DNA of 46,867 bases, taken from positions 1 through 46,867 of the forward strand of contig DAOUKH010000066.1 in assembly GCA_034421515.1 (NCBI GenBank), read 5' to 3'. Below the pieces are notes generated by a model. The model did no database searches, had not been told where the DNA came from, and was given only the letters and a program-made list of their open reading frames with translations. This DNA is from DAOUKH01 sp034421515. GTDB lineage: Bacteria; Chloroflexota; Dehalococcoidia; SHYB01. Position 1 is the stretch's first letter. Every line of letters starts with the position of its first letter. The position numbers and the translations under genes are program-made. Shown in pieces: positions 1 through 8,845 of the stretch.

Positions 1-1
1 G

Positions 2-367
2 TTGGTCGAGCCGTGGGACTTGGGGGCGCGGAAGGCCAAGGAGCTGATGTGGACGGGCGAGGCGATCGGGGCCGCGGAGGCGCTCCGGATGGGCATGGTA
101 AACAAGGTCGTCCCGAGGGAGGAGCTCGACCAAGCGGGGGCTGAGCTGGCCCGGAAGGTGGCGCTGACCCCGCCCGGCGCGGTGCGGGCGACGAAGCGGT
201 CGATCAACCAGATGCTCGACCTGATGGGCTGGCGCCTCTCGCACGAGCAGCATACGGAGGTCTGGATCGCCGCCATGCGCAGCGACGAACACAAGGAGGC
301 GCACGAAGCCCGCTTACGGCTAGGTCTTCGTGACTTCCTACGGCAGAGGGACTCCCGGTATGCGTGA
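2..367 (+). CDS. Enoyl-CoA hydratase/isomerase, C-terminal part (5' truncated by window edge)
   Basis: This is the last 121 residues of a crotonase-fold protein that would normally be about 260 residues, so the 5' half lies outside the window. The family pattern of a tGeaigAaeAlrmGmVNkVVP stretch is clear at residues 18-39, followed by the helical C-terminus (KVALTPPGAVRATKRSINQ) that completes the trimer interface. The family hydrates enoyl-CoA or isomerises it in acyl-CoA breakdown. The oxyanion-hole and catalytic glutamate region is missing here, so the exact reaction cannot be judged. Its stop codon overlaps the GTG start of the next permease gene by four bases, suggesting co-translation. 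Confidence 0.85.
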   Translation: MVEPWDLGARKAKELMWTGEAIGAAEALRMGMVNKVVPREELDQAGAELARKVALTPPGAVRATKRSINQMLDLMGWRLSHEQHTEVWIAAMRSDEHKEAHEARLRLGLRDFLRQRDSRYA

Positions 368-1344
368 CCCAAGGGCCGCGCGTCGAGGCTGCCGTGCGTA
401 ACTACCTCATACGCCGGGTGCTGCTGCTGGTGCCGACGGTGTTGGTCGTCTGCATCATCGTGTTCTCGCTCATCGAGTTCATTCCGGGGGACGTCGTCCT
501 CGCCCGCCTCACCCAGATAGGGAATGCGACGCCGGAAACGATCGACGCCCTGCGGGCCGACCTCGGGATCGACCGGCCGTTCCTCGTCCGCCTGGGTGAG
601 TGGATTAGCGACCTTTTCCGGGGCGACCTGGGCCGCTCGCTCTGGACACTCGAACCGGCCACGAAACAGCTTTGGTCCGCCATCCCGGTGAGCCTTGAAC
701 TGGTGCTCGGCGGGATGCTCATCGGCGTGCTCGCGGGCGTTCCGCTCGGCGTCATCTCGGCGATGAAGCAGGACAAGCCGGTCGATACCGGAGCGCGGTT
801 CCTGTCGGTGATCGGACTTGCGGTCCCCGACTTCTGGATCGCCACCATGGTGATTCTCTACGCATCGCTCTGGTTCAACTACTCCTCCCCTGTCGGCTAC
901 ACGCCGTTTGTCGACGACCCGTTGCGCAACCTGGAGCAGTTCTCCATACCCATGGCGATCCTCGGGATACGGCTGGTGGCGGCGACGGCCCGGATGACCC
1001 GGTCGACGCTGCTCGAAGTGATGCGCGAGGACTACGTTCGGACCGCCCGGTCGAAGGGCCTGAACGAGCGCGTGGTGCTCTACCGGCACGCCCTGCGGAA
1101 TGCGGTCCTCCCGGTGATCACCCTCGTCGGCACCAATCTGGGGTTCCTCTTGGGCGGGGCCGTCGTATTGGAGAGCATCTACTCGCTGCCGGGTCTGGGC
1201 AATCTGGTGTTCACCTCCATCCTGCGGCGCGACTACATTCAGCTCCAGGCGGCGGTGTTGTTCCTCGCGCTGGCCCTCGTCGTCATGAACTTGGTTGTCG
1301 ATCTCTGCTATTCCTGGCTTGATCCGCGGGTCCGCTACGAATGA
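364..1344 (+). CDS. ABC transporter permease, DppB/OppB type
   Basis: An inner-membrane permease of the dipeptide/oligopeptide ABC importer family, 326 residues. It has an N-terminal membrane helix (YLIRRVLLLVPTVLVVCIIV), a periplasmic segment with the family pattern FIPGD...LGIDRPFLVR, and about five further helices. The coupling loop that contacts the ATPase is seen as EDYVRTARSKGLNE...HALRNAVLPV around residues 220-250. The start is a GTG overlapping the upstream stop; a second in-frame GTG lies at 394. It overlaps the next permease by ATGA. The ATPase genes are not in the window. The lipoprotein at 13196-15163 belongs to the matching binding-protein family and could serve it, which is inference. 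Confidence 0.93.
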   Translation: MTQGPRVEAAVRNYLIRRVLLLVPTVLVVCIIVFSLIEFIPGDVVLARLTQIGNATPETIDALRADLGIDRPFLVRLGEWISDLFRGDLGRSLWTLEPATKQLWSAIPVSLELVLGGMLIGVLAGVPLGVISAMKQDKPVDTGARFLSVIGLAVPDFWIATMVILYASLWFNYSSPVGYTPFVDDPLRNLEQFSIPMAILGIRLVAATARMTRSTLLEVMREDYVRTARSKGLNERVVLYRHALRNAVLPVITLVGTNLGFLLGGAVVLESIYSLPGLGNLVFTSILRRDYIQLQAAVLFLALALVVMNLVVDLCYSWLDPRVRYE

Positions 1345-2231
1345 CTTCCTTAGGCAACATGCGCAGCGGCGCGACATGGTGGGAGACCGTTGTGCGGTGG
1401 ACGTTCGCGTTCGGTCGGTTTGCGCGGCGGCATCCCATCGGCACGTTGTCCATGCTTGTCATCCTGCTCATGGCCTTCGCGGCGGTATTCGCCGAACTGG
1501 TCTCGACCCACGATGCCTTCGACATCAGCAGGGACACCCTGGAGGGGCCAAGCTGGTCGCACTTCTTCGGGACGGACGGTATCGGACGCGATACGTTCAG
1601 CCGCATCATCCACGGGTCGCGCATCTCGCTGCAAGTGGGGATTCTGTCGGTCCTGATCTCCACGGGGGCGGGCGCGGTCATCGGTCTCGTCAGCGGCTAC
1701 GTGGGCGGGGTCTTCGACCTCGGGGTGCAGCGCATCGTCGACGGCGTCCAGGCGCTGCCCGGCCTCGTGTTGGCGTTGGCCATGGTGGCAGCGTTGGAGC
1801 CCAGCTCGACCAATACCGTCATCGCCATCTCCATCGTGGCGACGCCGGCGAACTCGCGGGTCGTCAGAAGCGCCGTGCTCGCGGCGAGGGAGAACACCTA
1901 CATCGAGGCGGCGCGGGCGATTGGCTGCAGCGGACCAAGAATCGTGCTGCGTCACATCCTTCCGAATATCGTGGCGCCAATCATCATCTTGGCATCCCTG
2001 GGATTCGGCTACGCGATTCTCGTGGAAGCCTCCCTGAGCTTCTTGGGGCTTGGGACGCCGCCGCCGACTCCGACGTGGGGGGGCATGCTGAAGCTGTCGC
2101 AGACGTTCTTGGAACAGGCACCGTACCTGGCCTTCTTCCCCGGCTTGGCGATCACCATCGCGGTGCTGGCCTTCAACCTGGCCGGCGACACGATCCGCGA
2201 CGTTCTCGACCCCCGGCTGCGCGGGGCCTAA
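1341..2231 (+). CDS. ABC transporter permease, DppC/OppC type
   Basis: Second membrane subunit of the peptide-type importer, 296 residues. The N-terminal helix is at about residues 29-52. The family pattern LEGPSWSHFFGTDGIGRDTFSRI follows it and marks the OppC_N region. The coupling loop reads TYIEAARAIGCSGPRI...HILPNIVAPI, and the C-terminus carries the typical SFLGLGTPPPTPTWG motif. Its ATG overlaps the DppB stop (ATGA). It ends seven bases before the convergent MmgE/PrpD gene, with no strong terminator hairpin visible in that gap. Confidence 0.93.
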   Translation: MTSLGNMRSGATWWETVVRWTFAFGRFARRHPIGTLSMLVILLMAFAAVFAELVSTHDAFDISRDTLEGPSWSHFFGTDGIGRDTFSRIIHGSRISLQVGILSVLISTGAGAVIGLVSGYVGGVFDLGVQRIVDGVQALPGLVLALAMVAALEPSSTNTVIAISIVATPANSRVVRSAVLAARENTYIEAARAIGCSGPRIVLRHILPNIVAPIIILASLGFGYAILVEASLSFLGLGTPPPTPTWGGMLKLSQTFLEQAPYLAFFPGLAITIAVLAFNLAGDTIRDVLDPRLRGA

Positions 2232-2238
2232 GAGAGCA

Positions 2239-3606
2239 TCAGGCGCGCAGCAGCGGGCGAAGCTCCCGCACATCCGAGATCTCATCGAGCGCCCACACCG
2301 CCTCGATCAACTGGTCGGATCGATCCGTCCCCAGCACTGATTCGAGGAGGTCTTGGGCCTTCGCGGTGACCTCTTCCTGGGGCATCGGGTTGTCGGACGT
2401 GCCACGGACCGCGTAGGTGCGGTGGCTCAACACGGCGCCGTCGGCGGTCTCGACCTCGACGATCCCCTGCCGGCGCGGCCTGGCCTCGGTGAGCTCCGCG
2501 CTGGGCGCAAGCTCGATGCGGTCACGTACGGCGGCGACGCGAGGGTCGGCCATGCGGGCGGTGTCATGGGAGTTGGCGAAGGTGACCGCGCCGTCGACGA
2601 GGAGCAGGGCGAGCATGTGCTGCAGGTTGATGTCGGGCATGGTCCGGTTGTCGACGATGTGGGCGAGGTCGTCGGGCAGCCGGGCGACGATGCGCTTCAC
2701 GTCGCTCGCCGAGATGCCGTGCTCCTCCATCAGGACTTGGAGGGCGTCCAGGGCGGCTTGGATGGGCGAGCCTACGGGCCATTTCTTGATGTTGGCGCGC
2801 ATTATTTCGAAATCGTGGCCGAGGCCGTCGATCATGGCGGGGCGGTTGGCGGAGGGGCTGAAGGCGTCCCAGAAGCTGGGATTGCCGTCGAGGGCGTCCT
2901 CTATACCTGTAAAGCCGGCGGCGACCATGGTGGCGGCGGCGACGCCGTTGCGGGCGGGCATGCCGCCGAAGTCGAAGGCTTTCTCTATATGCTCGCCGTC
3001 GCGGGCCCATGAAGTGACGCCCGACGACTGCTGCACCGTGTAGGCGAGCAAATAGGACGTCTGCTGTTTGGTGAGGCCGCAGAGGGGGCCGGCGGCTGCG
3101 GCGGCGCCGAAGAGGCCGCCGATGCTGTGGGTGCTGCGGTAGGCGGCGTCGAGGGTCATGGGGCCGGCGGCGATGGTGGTGCGGCAGCCGATGTCGTAGC
3201 CGACGACGACGGCTTTGAGCAGATCCAAACCAGAGCGTCCGTAGGTCTCGGCGGCGGCGAGCGCGGCGGGGACGATGGCGCAGCCGGGATGGGTGAAGGA
3301 CGGGGCGTGGGAGTCGTCGGTCTCGTCGGCGTGGGCGAGCATGCCGTTTGCCATGGCGGCGTTGACCGCGGTGGTGACGGTGCGGCTGCCGAGGACGCAG
3401 GCCTGACGCCTGCCGCCCTGCGCGGCCGCGTACCGGATGGCGAGACGGCCGGGAGGGAGGCGCGACCCTGATATCATGGCCGCGACGGTGTCGAGGACGT
3501 GGTGTTTCGCCTTGTCGAGCACGTTTGGCGGGAGGTCCCGCTGGATGGCCCCACTGATGTATGAATTGAGGGCGGTTGTGATGGGAGTTTGGGGTGGTTT
3601 CGTCAT
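2239..3606 (-). CDS. MmgE/PrpD family protein (2-methylcitrate dehydratase-like)
   Basis: A 455-residue member of the MmgE/PrpD superfamily, whose characterised members dehydrate 2-methylcitrate, decarboxylate cis-aconitate or isomerise related tricarboxylic acids without an iron-sulphur cluster. Family features include the N-terminal helical domain (LNSYISGAIQRDLPPNVLDKA), the MLAHADETDDSH active-site segment near residue 90 and a KKWPVGSPIQAALDAL stretch. The ATG at 3606 is preferred over the longer frame reaching 3732 because GGTGA lies just upstream and the longer form would overlap the divergent gene starting at 3662. The substrate cannot be deduced. The lyase and LeuCD genes at 15.9-18.8 kb would fit a methylcitrate-like route, but that is speculation. 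Confidence 0.9.
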   Translation of the reverse strand: MTKPPQTPITTALNSYISGAIQRDLPPNVLDKAKHHVLDTVAAMISGSRLPPGRLAIRYAAAQGGRRQACVLGSRTVTTAVNAAMANGMLAHADETDDSHAPSFTHPGCAIVPAALAAAETYGRSGLDLLKAVVVGYDIGCRTTIAAGPMTLDAAYRSTHSIGGLFGAAAAAGPLCGLTKQQTSYLLAYTVQQSSGVTSWARDGEHIEKAFDFGGMPARNGVAAATMVAAGFTGIEDALDGNPSFWDAFSPSANRPAMIDGLGHDFEIMRANIKKWPVGSPIQAALDALQVLMEEHGISASDVKRIVARLPDDLAHIVDNRTMPDINLQHMLALLLVDGAVTFANSHDTARMADPRVAAVRDRIELAPSAELTEARPRRQGIVEVETADGAVLSHRTYAVRGTSDNPMPQEEVTAKAQDLLESVLGTDRSDQLIEAVWALDEISDVRELRPLLRA

Positions 3607-3661
3607 GGTTTCACCACGAAATGAGCGGCTTTCTCCGGCATGACCACGGACGAGTGAGCCG

Positions 3662-4087
3662 ATGACCGACGCGATCAAAGAGCGGGCTCGCGCCTTCATT
3701 GAGGAGGCATGGTCGAAGGGCAACCTCGCCATCGTCGATGAGATGCTGGCGCCGGACTACGTCAACCATTCGCCGCTGGAATCGGACCAGCCGGCGGGGC
3801 GGGAGGGCTACAAGCGGGCCATCGTGACGCTGCGGACGGCGTTTCCCGACCTGACCTCGACGGTGGAGCAGGTGCTGGTCGACGGCGACCGAGTGGTGAC
3901 CCGGTATGTCGCGAGGGGCACGCATCTGGGAATGTTCCAGGGGGTCGCTCCGACGGGGAAGCGGATCGAGGCGTGCGGGCATACGATCGACCGGTATGAG
4001 GGCGGGCGCATCGCGGAGACGTGGGACTGCTTCGACCTGCTGACGGTGTACCGGCAGATCGGCGTGTTCAGCGGGCCGGGCGGCTGA
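3662..4087 (+). CDS. SnoaL-like polyketide cyclase / NTF2-fold protein
   Basis: A 141-residue protein of the SnoaL-like ester cyclase family, built on the small cone-shaped NTF2 fold. Characteristic parts are the N-terminal helices (ERARAFIEEAWSKGNLAIVDEMLAPDYVNHSP), the FPDLTSTVEQVLVDGDRVVTRY strand pair and the GRIAETWDCFD strand near the end. Proteins of this family are cyclases, isomerases or small-molecule-binding proteins of unknown substrate. It stands alone on the plus strand, divergent from PrpD (55-base gap) and convergent with the hydrolase-fold gene ending at 4104. Function is known only at fold level. Confidence 0.82.
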   Translation: MTDAIKERARAFIEEAWSKGNLAIVDEMLAPDYVNHSPLESDQPAGREGYKRAIVTLRTAFPDLTSTVEQVLVDGDRVVTRYVARGTHLGMFQGVAPTGKRIEACGHTIDRYEGGRIAETWDCFDLLTVYRQIGVFSGPGG

Positions 4088-4103
4088 CGGCTCCGGCGGC
4101 CGC

Positions 4104-4931
4104 TCAGACGCCGGGGTCTTGGATGAAGGCAAGGATCTCCTCGGCCAGGAGCTCGGCGTCTACGTAGGTGGTGTAATAGGAGCCGCCGGAGAGCTCCTTG
4201 ATGCGGCTGCGGCGCAGTAGGGCGTCCGCCGGCGCGTTGTTCCTGGACAGGGGGTCGCCCTCGCCCGCCAAGAGGAGCGTTGGGGCCTCGACCAGCGGAA
4301 GGCGGGCACGCGGGTCGTAGGCGAAGACGGCGCGGTAGACATCGCGGTTGGTTTCGCCGGCGGTCAGCCTCGACAGGACCTCGTCCTGGATGATGGCCAG
4401 CGCCGAGGCGTCGAAGGGGCGGGGGAAGGCCCGCGCGCCGAGGCGGACGATCTTGTCCCAGAGACGGGTGATGTGACTGCCGTCCAACTCGAAGCGCATA
4501 GGCCCGTAGAGGATGGGGTCGCGCTCGGCAAGCTCATCGAAGGAGATGTCGAAGATGGGGACGCCGTCGAGGATGAGCGCGTCGACGCGGCCGGGGTAGG
4601 CGGCGGCGATCTCGACGCCAACCGACGCTCCCGTGTGGTGGCCGAAGAGGGAGAGCGATTCCAGGCCGAGGGCGTCGGCGGCGGCGACGAGGTGGGCGGC
4701 GTAGTCCCCGATCTGGTAGGGGTGCGGCGGCGGGTCGGATGCGCCGAGGCCGGGCAGGTCGAAGGCGACGACTCGATGGGTGTCGGCCAGGAGCGGAATC
4801 AGCCGCTCGAAGCACGCGGACGTCATGCCGTTTTGGTGAAGCAGGAGGATGGCCGGGCCCGAGCCGGCGGCGCGGTAGTGGACCTGCCCTTGGGGCGCGT
4901 CGGCGTAGCTGCGGAGAATCTGTTCCGGCAA
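4104..4931 (-). CDS. Alpha/beta-hydrolase-fold protein with His at the nucleophile position
   Basis: A 275-residue alpha/beta-hydrolase-fold protein. The oxyanion strand (ILLLHQNGMTSACF) and FDLPGLGASDPP loop are typical. However, the nucleophile elbow at residues 97-101 reads G-H-H-T-G instead of G-x-S-x-G, and the usual late GGH base reads GGSYY. Both canonical Ser and His catalytic residues therefore appear absent, so the protein may be a non-hydrolytic member or use different chemistry. The start is TTG at 4931, supported by a strong AAAGGAGG six bases upstream. It closes the minus-strand catabolic run, 18 bases after the flavoprotein gene. A paralogue with the same oddity lies at 9564-10364. 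Confidence 0.85.
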   Translation of the reverse strand: MPEQILRSYADAPQGQVHYRAAGSGPAILLLHQNGMTSACFERLIPLLADTHRVVAFDLPGLGASDPPPHPYQIGDYAAHLVAAADALGLESLSLFGHHTGASVGVEIAAAYPGRVDALILDGVPIFDISFDELAERDPILYGPMRFELDGSHITRLWDKIVRLGARAFPRPFDASALAIIQDEVLSRLTAGETNRDVYRAVFAYDPRARLPLVEAPTLLLAGEGDPLSRNNAPADALLRRSRIKELSGGSYYTTYVDAELLAEEILAFIQDPGV

Positions 4932-4949
4932 AGCGCGCCTCCTTTAGGG

Positions 4950-6920
4950 CTAGACCGAACGGCCCGCCAAGTGTCCCTCGCGAATGGCTTCGGCGACCTG
5001 CCGGGGGGCGACGCAGTCGCCGGCCATGAGCACGGTCAATGCGCCGTCTTCGGCGGTCAGCGCGTCGTAGAGCGCGGTGTCGGGCCGGTTGGGGGCGGTG
5101 GTCACGATGGTGTCGACCCCTTCGAGGACGCGCTCGGCACCGCTGAAGTTGTCGACCAGGATGACGTCGCCGCCGCGCACTTCCTGAATCCGGGAGAAGC
5201 GGTGGTAGAGGACGCCCTTCTCTCCCAGGCGCTTGTTGATCGGCGGCTTCATCGTCGGGTGCATGATTGAGTTTGCCCCTTCGGCCCGGACCGCGTAGTG
5301 GGTCTCCACGCCGGCGTCGACGAGAAACTCGACGGCGCTGGCGGCGCGGAAGGTGTTGTCGTCATCGAGGAGCAGGGCCCGCTTCCCCAAGGGAACCCGG
5401 CGTTCGAGGATGTCGTCGACGGTCACGACACGGGGCCCGTGACCGTTGGCGCCGGCGATCTCGGGCAGGTGGGGGAGGGAGCCCGTGGCCACGATGACGC
5501 ATTCGGCGCCCTCGGTCCGGATGGATTCGAGGGTGGCCTCGCTGTTGAGCTTGACGACGACGCCGAGGCGGCGAAGCTGAAGCTCCATCCAGGCGACGAT
5601 GTTGCCGAACTCGTGGCGGAGGGGGGCCTTGGCGAGGGTGTTGATCTGGCCGCCGAGGCGCTCGCCGCGCTCGTAGAGGGCGACGAGGTGGCCGCGCTGG
5701 GCGGCGACGCGGGCCGCCTCCATTCCCGCGGGCCCTCCGCCCACGACGACGACGGCCTTCGGCTCGCCGGCGGGCTCGATGTCGCCCAGCTCAAGCTCGC
5801 GGCCGGCCTCGGGGTTGATGACGCAGCCGGTGTGCCGCTCGCCGTTGCTCCGGCCGACGCAGGCCTGGTTGCTGCCGATGCACTGGCGAATCTCGCCGTC
5901 GCGCCCTTCGAGAATCTTGACCCCGATGTCGGGGTCGGCGAGGTGCGCGCGCGTCATGGCGACGAGGTCGGCCTTACCGTCGCGGAGGATGCCTTCCGCC
6001 TGGGAGGGCTCGATGATCCTACATGCGGCGATGATGGGTATATCGCCCACGGCGCGCTTGACGGCTTCCGCCAGATGGACGAAGGGCATAGGACCCCAGG
6101 CCATGTCGGCGAACTGCTGGGCGACACTCATGTGGTCGTACTCGACGCTGTGGGAGATGCTCACATAGTCGAGGTTGCCCGAGTCTTCGAGCCAGCGAGC
6201 GACTTGGGTCGACTCGTCGAGCTTCAGGCCGTTGGGGATGAGCTCGTCGGCGCTGAGCCGGAAGCCGAGGGCCATGTCGCGGCCGATGGCTTTTCGGACG
6301 GCCGCAGCGAGCTCCAAGGGGAGGCGCGCCCGGTTCTCGAGGCTGCCGCCGTACTCGTCGGTGCGGAAGTTGGTGGCCGGGGATATGAACTGGGCGACGA
6401 GAAAGCCGTGCGCGCCGTGGATCTCGACGCCGTCCATGCCGGCGTGCTTCATGTTGACGGCGCAGCGGACCCACCACTCGATGAGCTCGCGGATTTCGGC
6501 CTTGCTCATCTGGTGGGGGACTTCGGTGAACCAGGGAAGGCGCACGCCGGAGGGGGCCCAGATGGGCTGCTCGGTGTCCATGCTGGCGGTGCGCAGGCCG
6601 GTGTGGATGAGCTGAGCGAAGATCTTCGCGCCGTGCTCCTGCACGGCCTCGGCAATCTTGCGGTAGTGCGGGATGGACTCCTCGTGCCACGCTTCGAGCG
6701 CGGCGCGGCCTCCCCGCGCGGTGGGGTGAACGCGGGAGTTCTCCATGATGATGAGGCCGATGCCGCCCTTGGCGCGCGCGGCGTGATAGGCGGCGAGGGC
6801 GGGCGTGGGACGGAAGTCGGAGCCCAGCCAGGTGGCGTGGGCCGTGCTGACCATGCGGTTCCGTACCTCGACGGGGCCGATGCGCAACGGCGACATCAAG
6901 TGCGGATACTGACTACTCAC
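4950..6920 (-). CDS. FMN/FAD-dependent NADH:flavin oxidoreductase, 2,4-dienoyl-CoA reductase-like
   Basis: A 656-residue protein with the three-part layout of FadH, trimethylamine dehydrogenase and similar enzymes. An old-yellow-enzyme TIM barrel spans about residues 1-340 (SPLRIGPVEVRNR, HGAHGFLVAQFISP, EYGGSLENRAR), followed by an iron-sulphur segment and a pyridine-nucleotide/FAD domain (AVVVVGGGPAGMEAA near 387). The cluster motif CX2CX3CX11C is C347-S350-C354-C366 here: the second cysteine is serine (codon AGC), so one 4Fe-4S ligand seems lost. The start is GTG at 6920 with GAGG eight bases upstream; an ATG at 6896 is possible but would trim family-typical residues. It probably reduces an activated double bond in the pathway encoded by this gene run. 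Confidence 0.9.
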   Translation of the reverse strand: MSSQYPHLMSPLRIGPVEVRNRMVSTAHATWLGSDFRPTPALAAYHAARAKGGIGLIIMENSRVHPTARGGRAALEAWHEESIPHYRKIAEAVQEHGAKIFAQLIHTGLRTASMDTEQPIWAPSGVRLPWFTEVPHQMSKAEIRELIEWWVRCAVNMKHAGMDGVEIHGAHGFLVAQFISPATNFRTDEYGGSLENRARLPLELAAAVRKAIGRDMALGFRLSADELIPNGLKLDESTQVARWLEDSGNLDYVSISHSVEYDHMSVAQQFADMAWGPMPFVHLAEAVKRAVGDIPIIAACRIIEPSQAEGILRDGKADLVAMTRAHLADPDIGVKILEGRDGEIRQCIGSNQACVGRSNGERHTGCVINPEAGRELELGDIEPAGEPKAVVVVGGGPAGMEAARVAAQRGHLVALYERGERLGGQINTLAKAPLRHEFGNIVAWMELQLRRLGVVVKLNSEATLESIRTEGAECVIVATGSLPHLPEIAGANGHGPRVVTVDDILERRVPLGKRALLLDDDNTFRAASAVEFLVDAGVETHYAVRAEGANSIMHPTMKPPINKRLGEKGVLYHRFSRIQEVRGGDVILVDNFSGAERVLEGVDTIVTTAPNRPDTALYDALTAEDGALTVLMAGDCVAPRQVAEAIREGHLAGRSV

Positions 6921-6955
6921 GACCGTGGCCTCGCGCTCTCCTCATGCCCTTCGAA

Positions 6956-7867
6956 TCATGCGTTCCCGGCGTACCAGTCGATGATCTCGCCGCCCGTGGC
7001 CTGCCAGATTCCCGCCCGCCCCAAGATGTGGCCGAGGATGTTATCGAGGTGGCGGATGCGGAAGGGCTGGCCGATGAGCCAGGGGTGGATGGTCCATGCC
7101 AGCAGGCGGGGCTGGGCCGCCCCGTCGGCGTACATGACGTCGAAGCCCTCGGTGACGATGCGCGCCCAACGCTCAAGGGGCACGTGCCGGTTCCAGTGGG
7201 CGTAGACGTCGTCGAACTCGATCATGGTGGGCAGGGAGTACATGGCGCCCTTGGGAACCTTCATCGGATAGGGCTGCTCGTCGTTGGGCCAATCGCAGAC
7301 GTAGTTGATGCCCTCTTCGGCCAGGATGGCGGGCGTCCGGGTGGTCTCGCCCGACTCGGCACCCCACCATCCGCGGGGGCGGGATCCGGTGGCGCGTTCG
7401 ACGGTGTCGAGCGCGCCCTTGACGTAAGCCCGCTCCTCGTCTTCGGTCATGTTGCTGGTGATCATGTGGGTCAGGGCCTTGCCGTGGCCGATGAACTCAT
7501 AGCCGCGGCTCTTGCACTCGGCGACGACGTCCGGGTAGTGCTCGGCGATGGTGGCGTCGATGGCCGCGGTGGCCTTAATGCCGTACTTGTCGAGGACTTC
7601 GAGGACGCGGTAGAGGCCGACCCGGTTGCCGTACTCGCGGTGGGAGTAGGCGGCGAGGTCGGGGAAGGGGCGCCGTCCGAGGCCGCCGCCGGGCACGTCG
7701 GCGGGGACGAATGCGCCGTCGACGAACCGGTATTCGTAGTGCTCCAGGGCAACGATGACACAGAGGGCGACCCGCGCTCCGCCGGGCCATGCCAGCGGCT
7801 TCCGCGTGGAGATTGGCGAATAGTCGTAGTAGTCGTTGTCCATTCCTGGTCTGCGCATGCCGGGCAT
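6956..7867 (-). CDS. PuuE-like polysaccharide deacetylase-fold hydrolase (copy 2)
   Basis: A 303-residue NodB-fold protein resembling the PuuE allantoinase / cyclic-amide hydrolase group rather than sugar deacetylases. Seen are the KPLAWPGGARVALCVIVALEHYEY opening strand, the SHREYGNRVGLYRVLEVLDKYGIKATAAID block and GHGKALTH in place of the HxxxH metal motif. The start at 7867 has GGAAGGAG eight bases upstream; ATGs at 7858 and 7843 follow. The frame continues far upstream, but that part is only a shadow of the neighbouring gene. It lies 32 bases downstream of its paralogue at 7900-8820. The substrate is probably an amide or ureide, which is an inference from the family. Confidence 0.86.
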   Translation of the reverse strand: MPGMRRPGMDNDYYDYSPISTRKPLAWPGGARVALCVIVALEHYEYRFVDGAFVPADVPGGGLGRRPFPDLAAYSHREYGNRVGLYRVLEVLDKYGIKATAAIDATIAEHYPDVVAECKSRGYEFIGHGKALTHMITSNMTEDEERAYVKGALDTVERATGSRPRGWWGAESGETTRTPAILAEEGINYVCDWPNDEQPYPMKVPKGAMYSLPTMIEFDDVYAHWNRHVPLERWARIVTEGFDVMYADGAAQPRLLAWTIHPWLIGQPFRIRHLDNILGHILGRAGIWQATGGEIIDWYAGNA

Positions 7868-7899
7868 AGGCCTGACTCCTTCCCCCGCGGGGGGCCGAT

Positions 7900-8820
7900 C
7901 TAGCGGGACGCCTTCCGCTCTTCGATGAAGGCGACGGTGTCGTCGTAGTAGTTCTCGAGGTAGTAGTCGGTGATCTCGTCGGCCGTCGTCTTCCAGACGC
8001 CCTCGTGAGAGAGGATGTAGGAGAGGATGTCGTCGAGGTACTTGATGCGGTGGGGCTGGCCGATCTGGAAGGGGTGGAGGGCGATGCACATCACCCGGCC
8101 GTTGGACTCGCCTTCGGCGTAGAGCCGGTCGAACTGCCGCTTGCACATGCTGGCGAACTCGTCGGCTTCCCATGCCGACCGCGCGTTGAAGTAGGGGGCG
8201 TCGTTCAACTCGATGGAGTAGGGCATCGAGATGAGCTTGCCCGACTTCACCTTGAGGGGGAACGGCTGGTCGTCGTGGAACCAGTCGGTGTGGTAGGTGA
8301 GGCCGGCCTCGGCCATGAGGTCGGGGGTGCGGTCGGTGGTGGAGAGCGACGGGCCGAGCATCCCCTTGAGGGGCTTGCCGGTGTGCTTCATGAGCGTGTC
8401 GCGGCAGTCGCGGTAGAACTCCCGCTCCTGCTCTTCGTCGTAGGTCGTGATGTATTGCGTGTTGTAGATGCCGTGGGTCATGTAGTCCCAGTCGCGCTCG
8501 ACCATGGCGTCGCGGATCTCGGGGTAGTGCTCCAGGACGGCCTCGTTGAGGGAGACGGTGCAGCGCATGTCGTGCTTGTCCGTCACCTCGATCATGCGCC
8601 AGATTCCGACCCGGTTGCCGTAGTCGCGCAGGGCATAGGACATGGCGTCGGGGTGCGGCACGCGCGGCCAGGGGTTGCGGATGTCGCTGGGCGGCGGGAG
8701 GTACTCGTAGTGCTCGACGTTCGGGGCGATCCAAAAGGCCACCCGAGCGCCGCCGGGCCATTTGAGGACGGGTCGGTCGGTGAGGGGGACGTAGTCGAAT
8801 CGGTCGGGAGGAAGGGGCAT
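7900..8820 (-). CDS. PuuE-like polysaccharide deacetylase-fold hydrolase (copy 1)
   Basis: A 306-residue paralogue of the downstream gene with the same architecture: VLKWPGGARVAFWIAPNVEHYEY, then ALRDYGNRVGIWRMIEVTDKHDMRCTVSLN, then THGIYNTQ at the second metal-motif position, and the family ending HPFQIGQPHRIKYLDDIL. The canonical metal ligands of NodB deacetylases (DD and HxxxH) are not intact, which agrees with metal-independent PuuE-type enzymes. It sits 25 bases after the isochorismatase gene on the same strand. Two unequal copies in tandem suggest either a heteromeric enzyme or two successive substrates. Confidence 0.87.
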   Translation of the reverse strand: MPLPPDRFDYVPLTDRPVLKWPGGARVAFWIAPNVEHYEYLPPPSDIRNPWPRVPHPDAMSYALRDYGNRVGIWRMIEVTDKHDMRCTVSLNEAVLEHYPEIRDAMVERDWDYMTHGIYNTQYITTYDEEQEREFYRDCRDTLMKHTGKPLKGMLGPSLSTTDRTPDLMAEAGLTYHTDWFHDDQPFPLKVKSGKLISMPYSIELNDAPYFNARSAWEADEFASMCKRQFDRLYAEGESNGRVMCIALHPFQIGQPHRIKYLDDILSYILSHEGVWKTTADEITDYYLENYYDDTVAFIEERKASR

Positions 8821-8845
8821 GGTGGAGCCTCCGGTGGGGCTGGGT

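Noticed and set aside
5298..7205. 635-codon plus-strand frame opposite the flavoprotein gene
   Set aside because: Gly/Ala/Val/Asp-rich antisense frame typical of GC-rich DNA; the opposite strand has clear family motifs.
6956..8761. 601-codon minus-strand open frame
   Set aside because: The first half is an out-of-frame shadow of the deacetylase gene 7900-8820; the real start is 7867 with a good ribosome-binding site.
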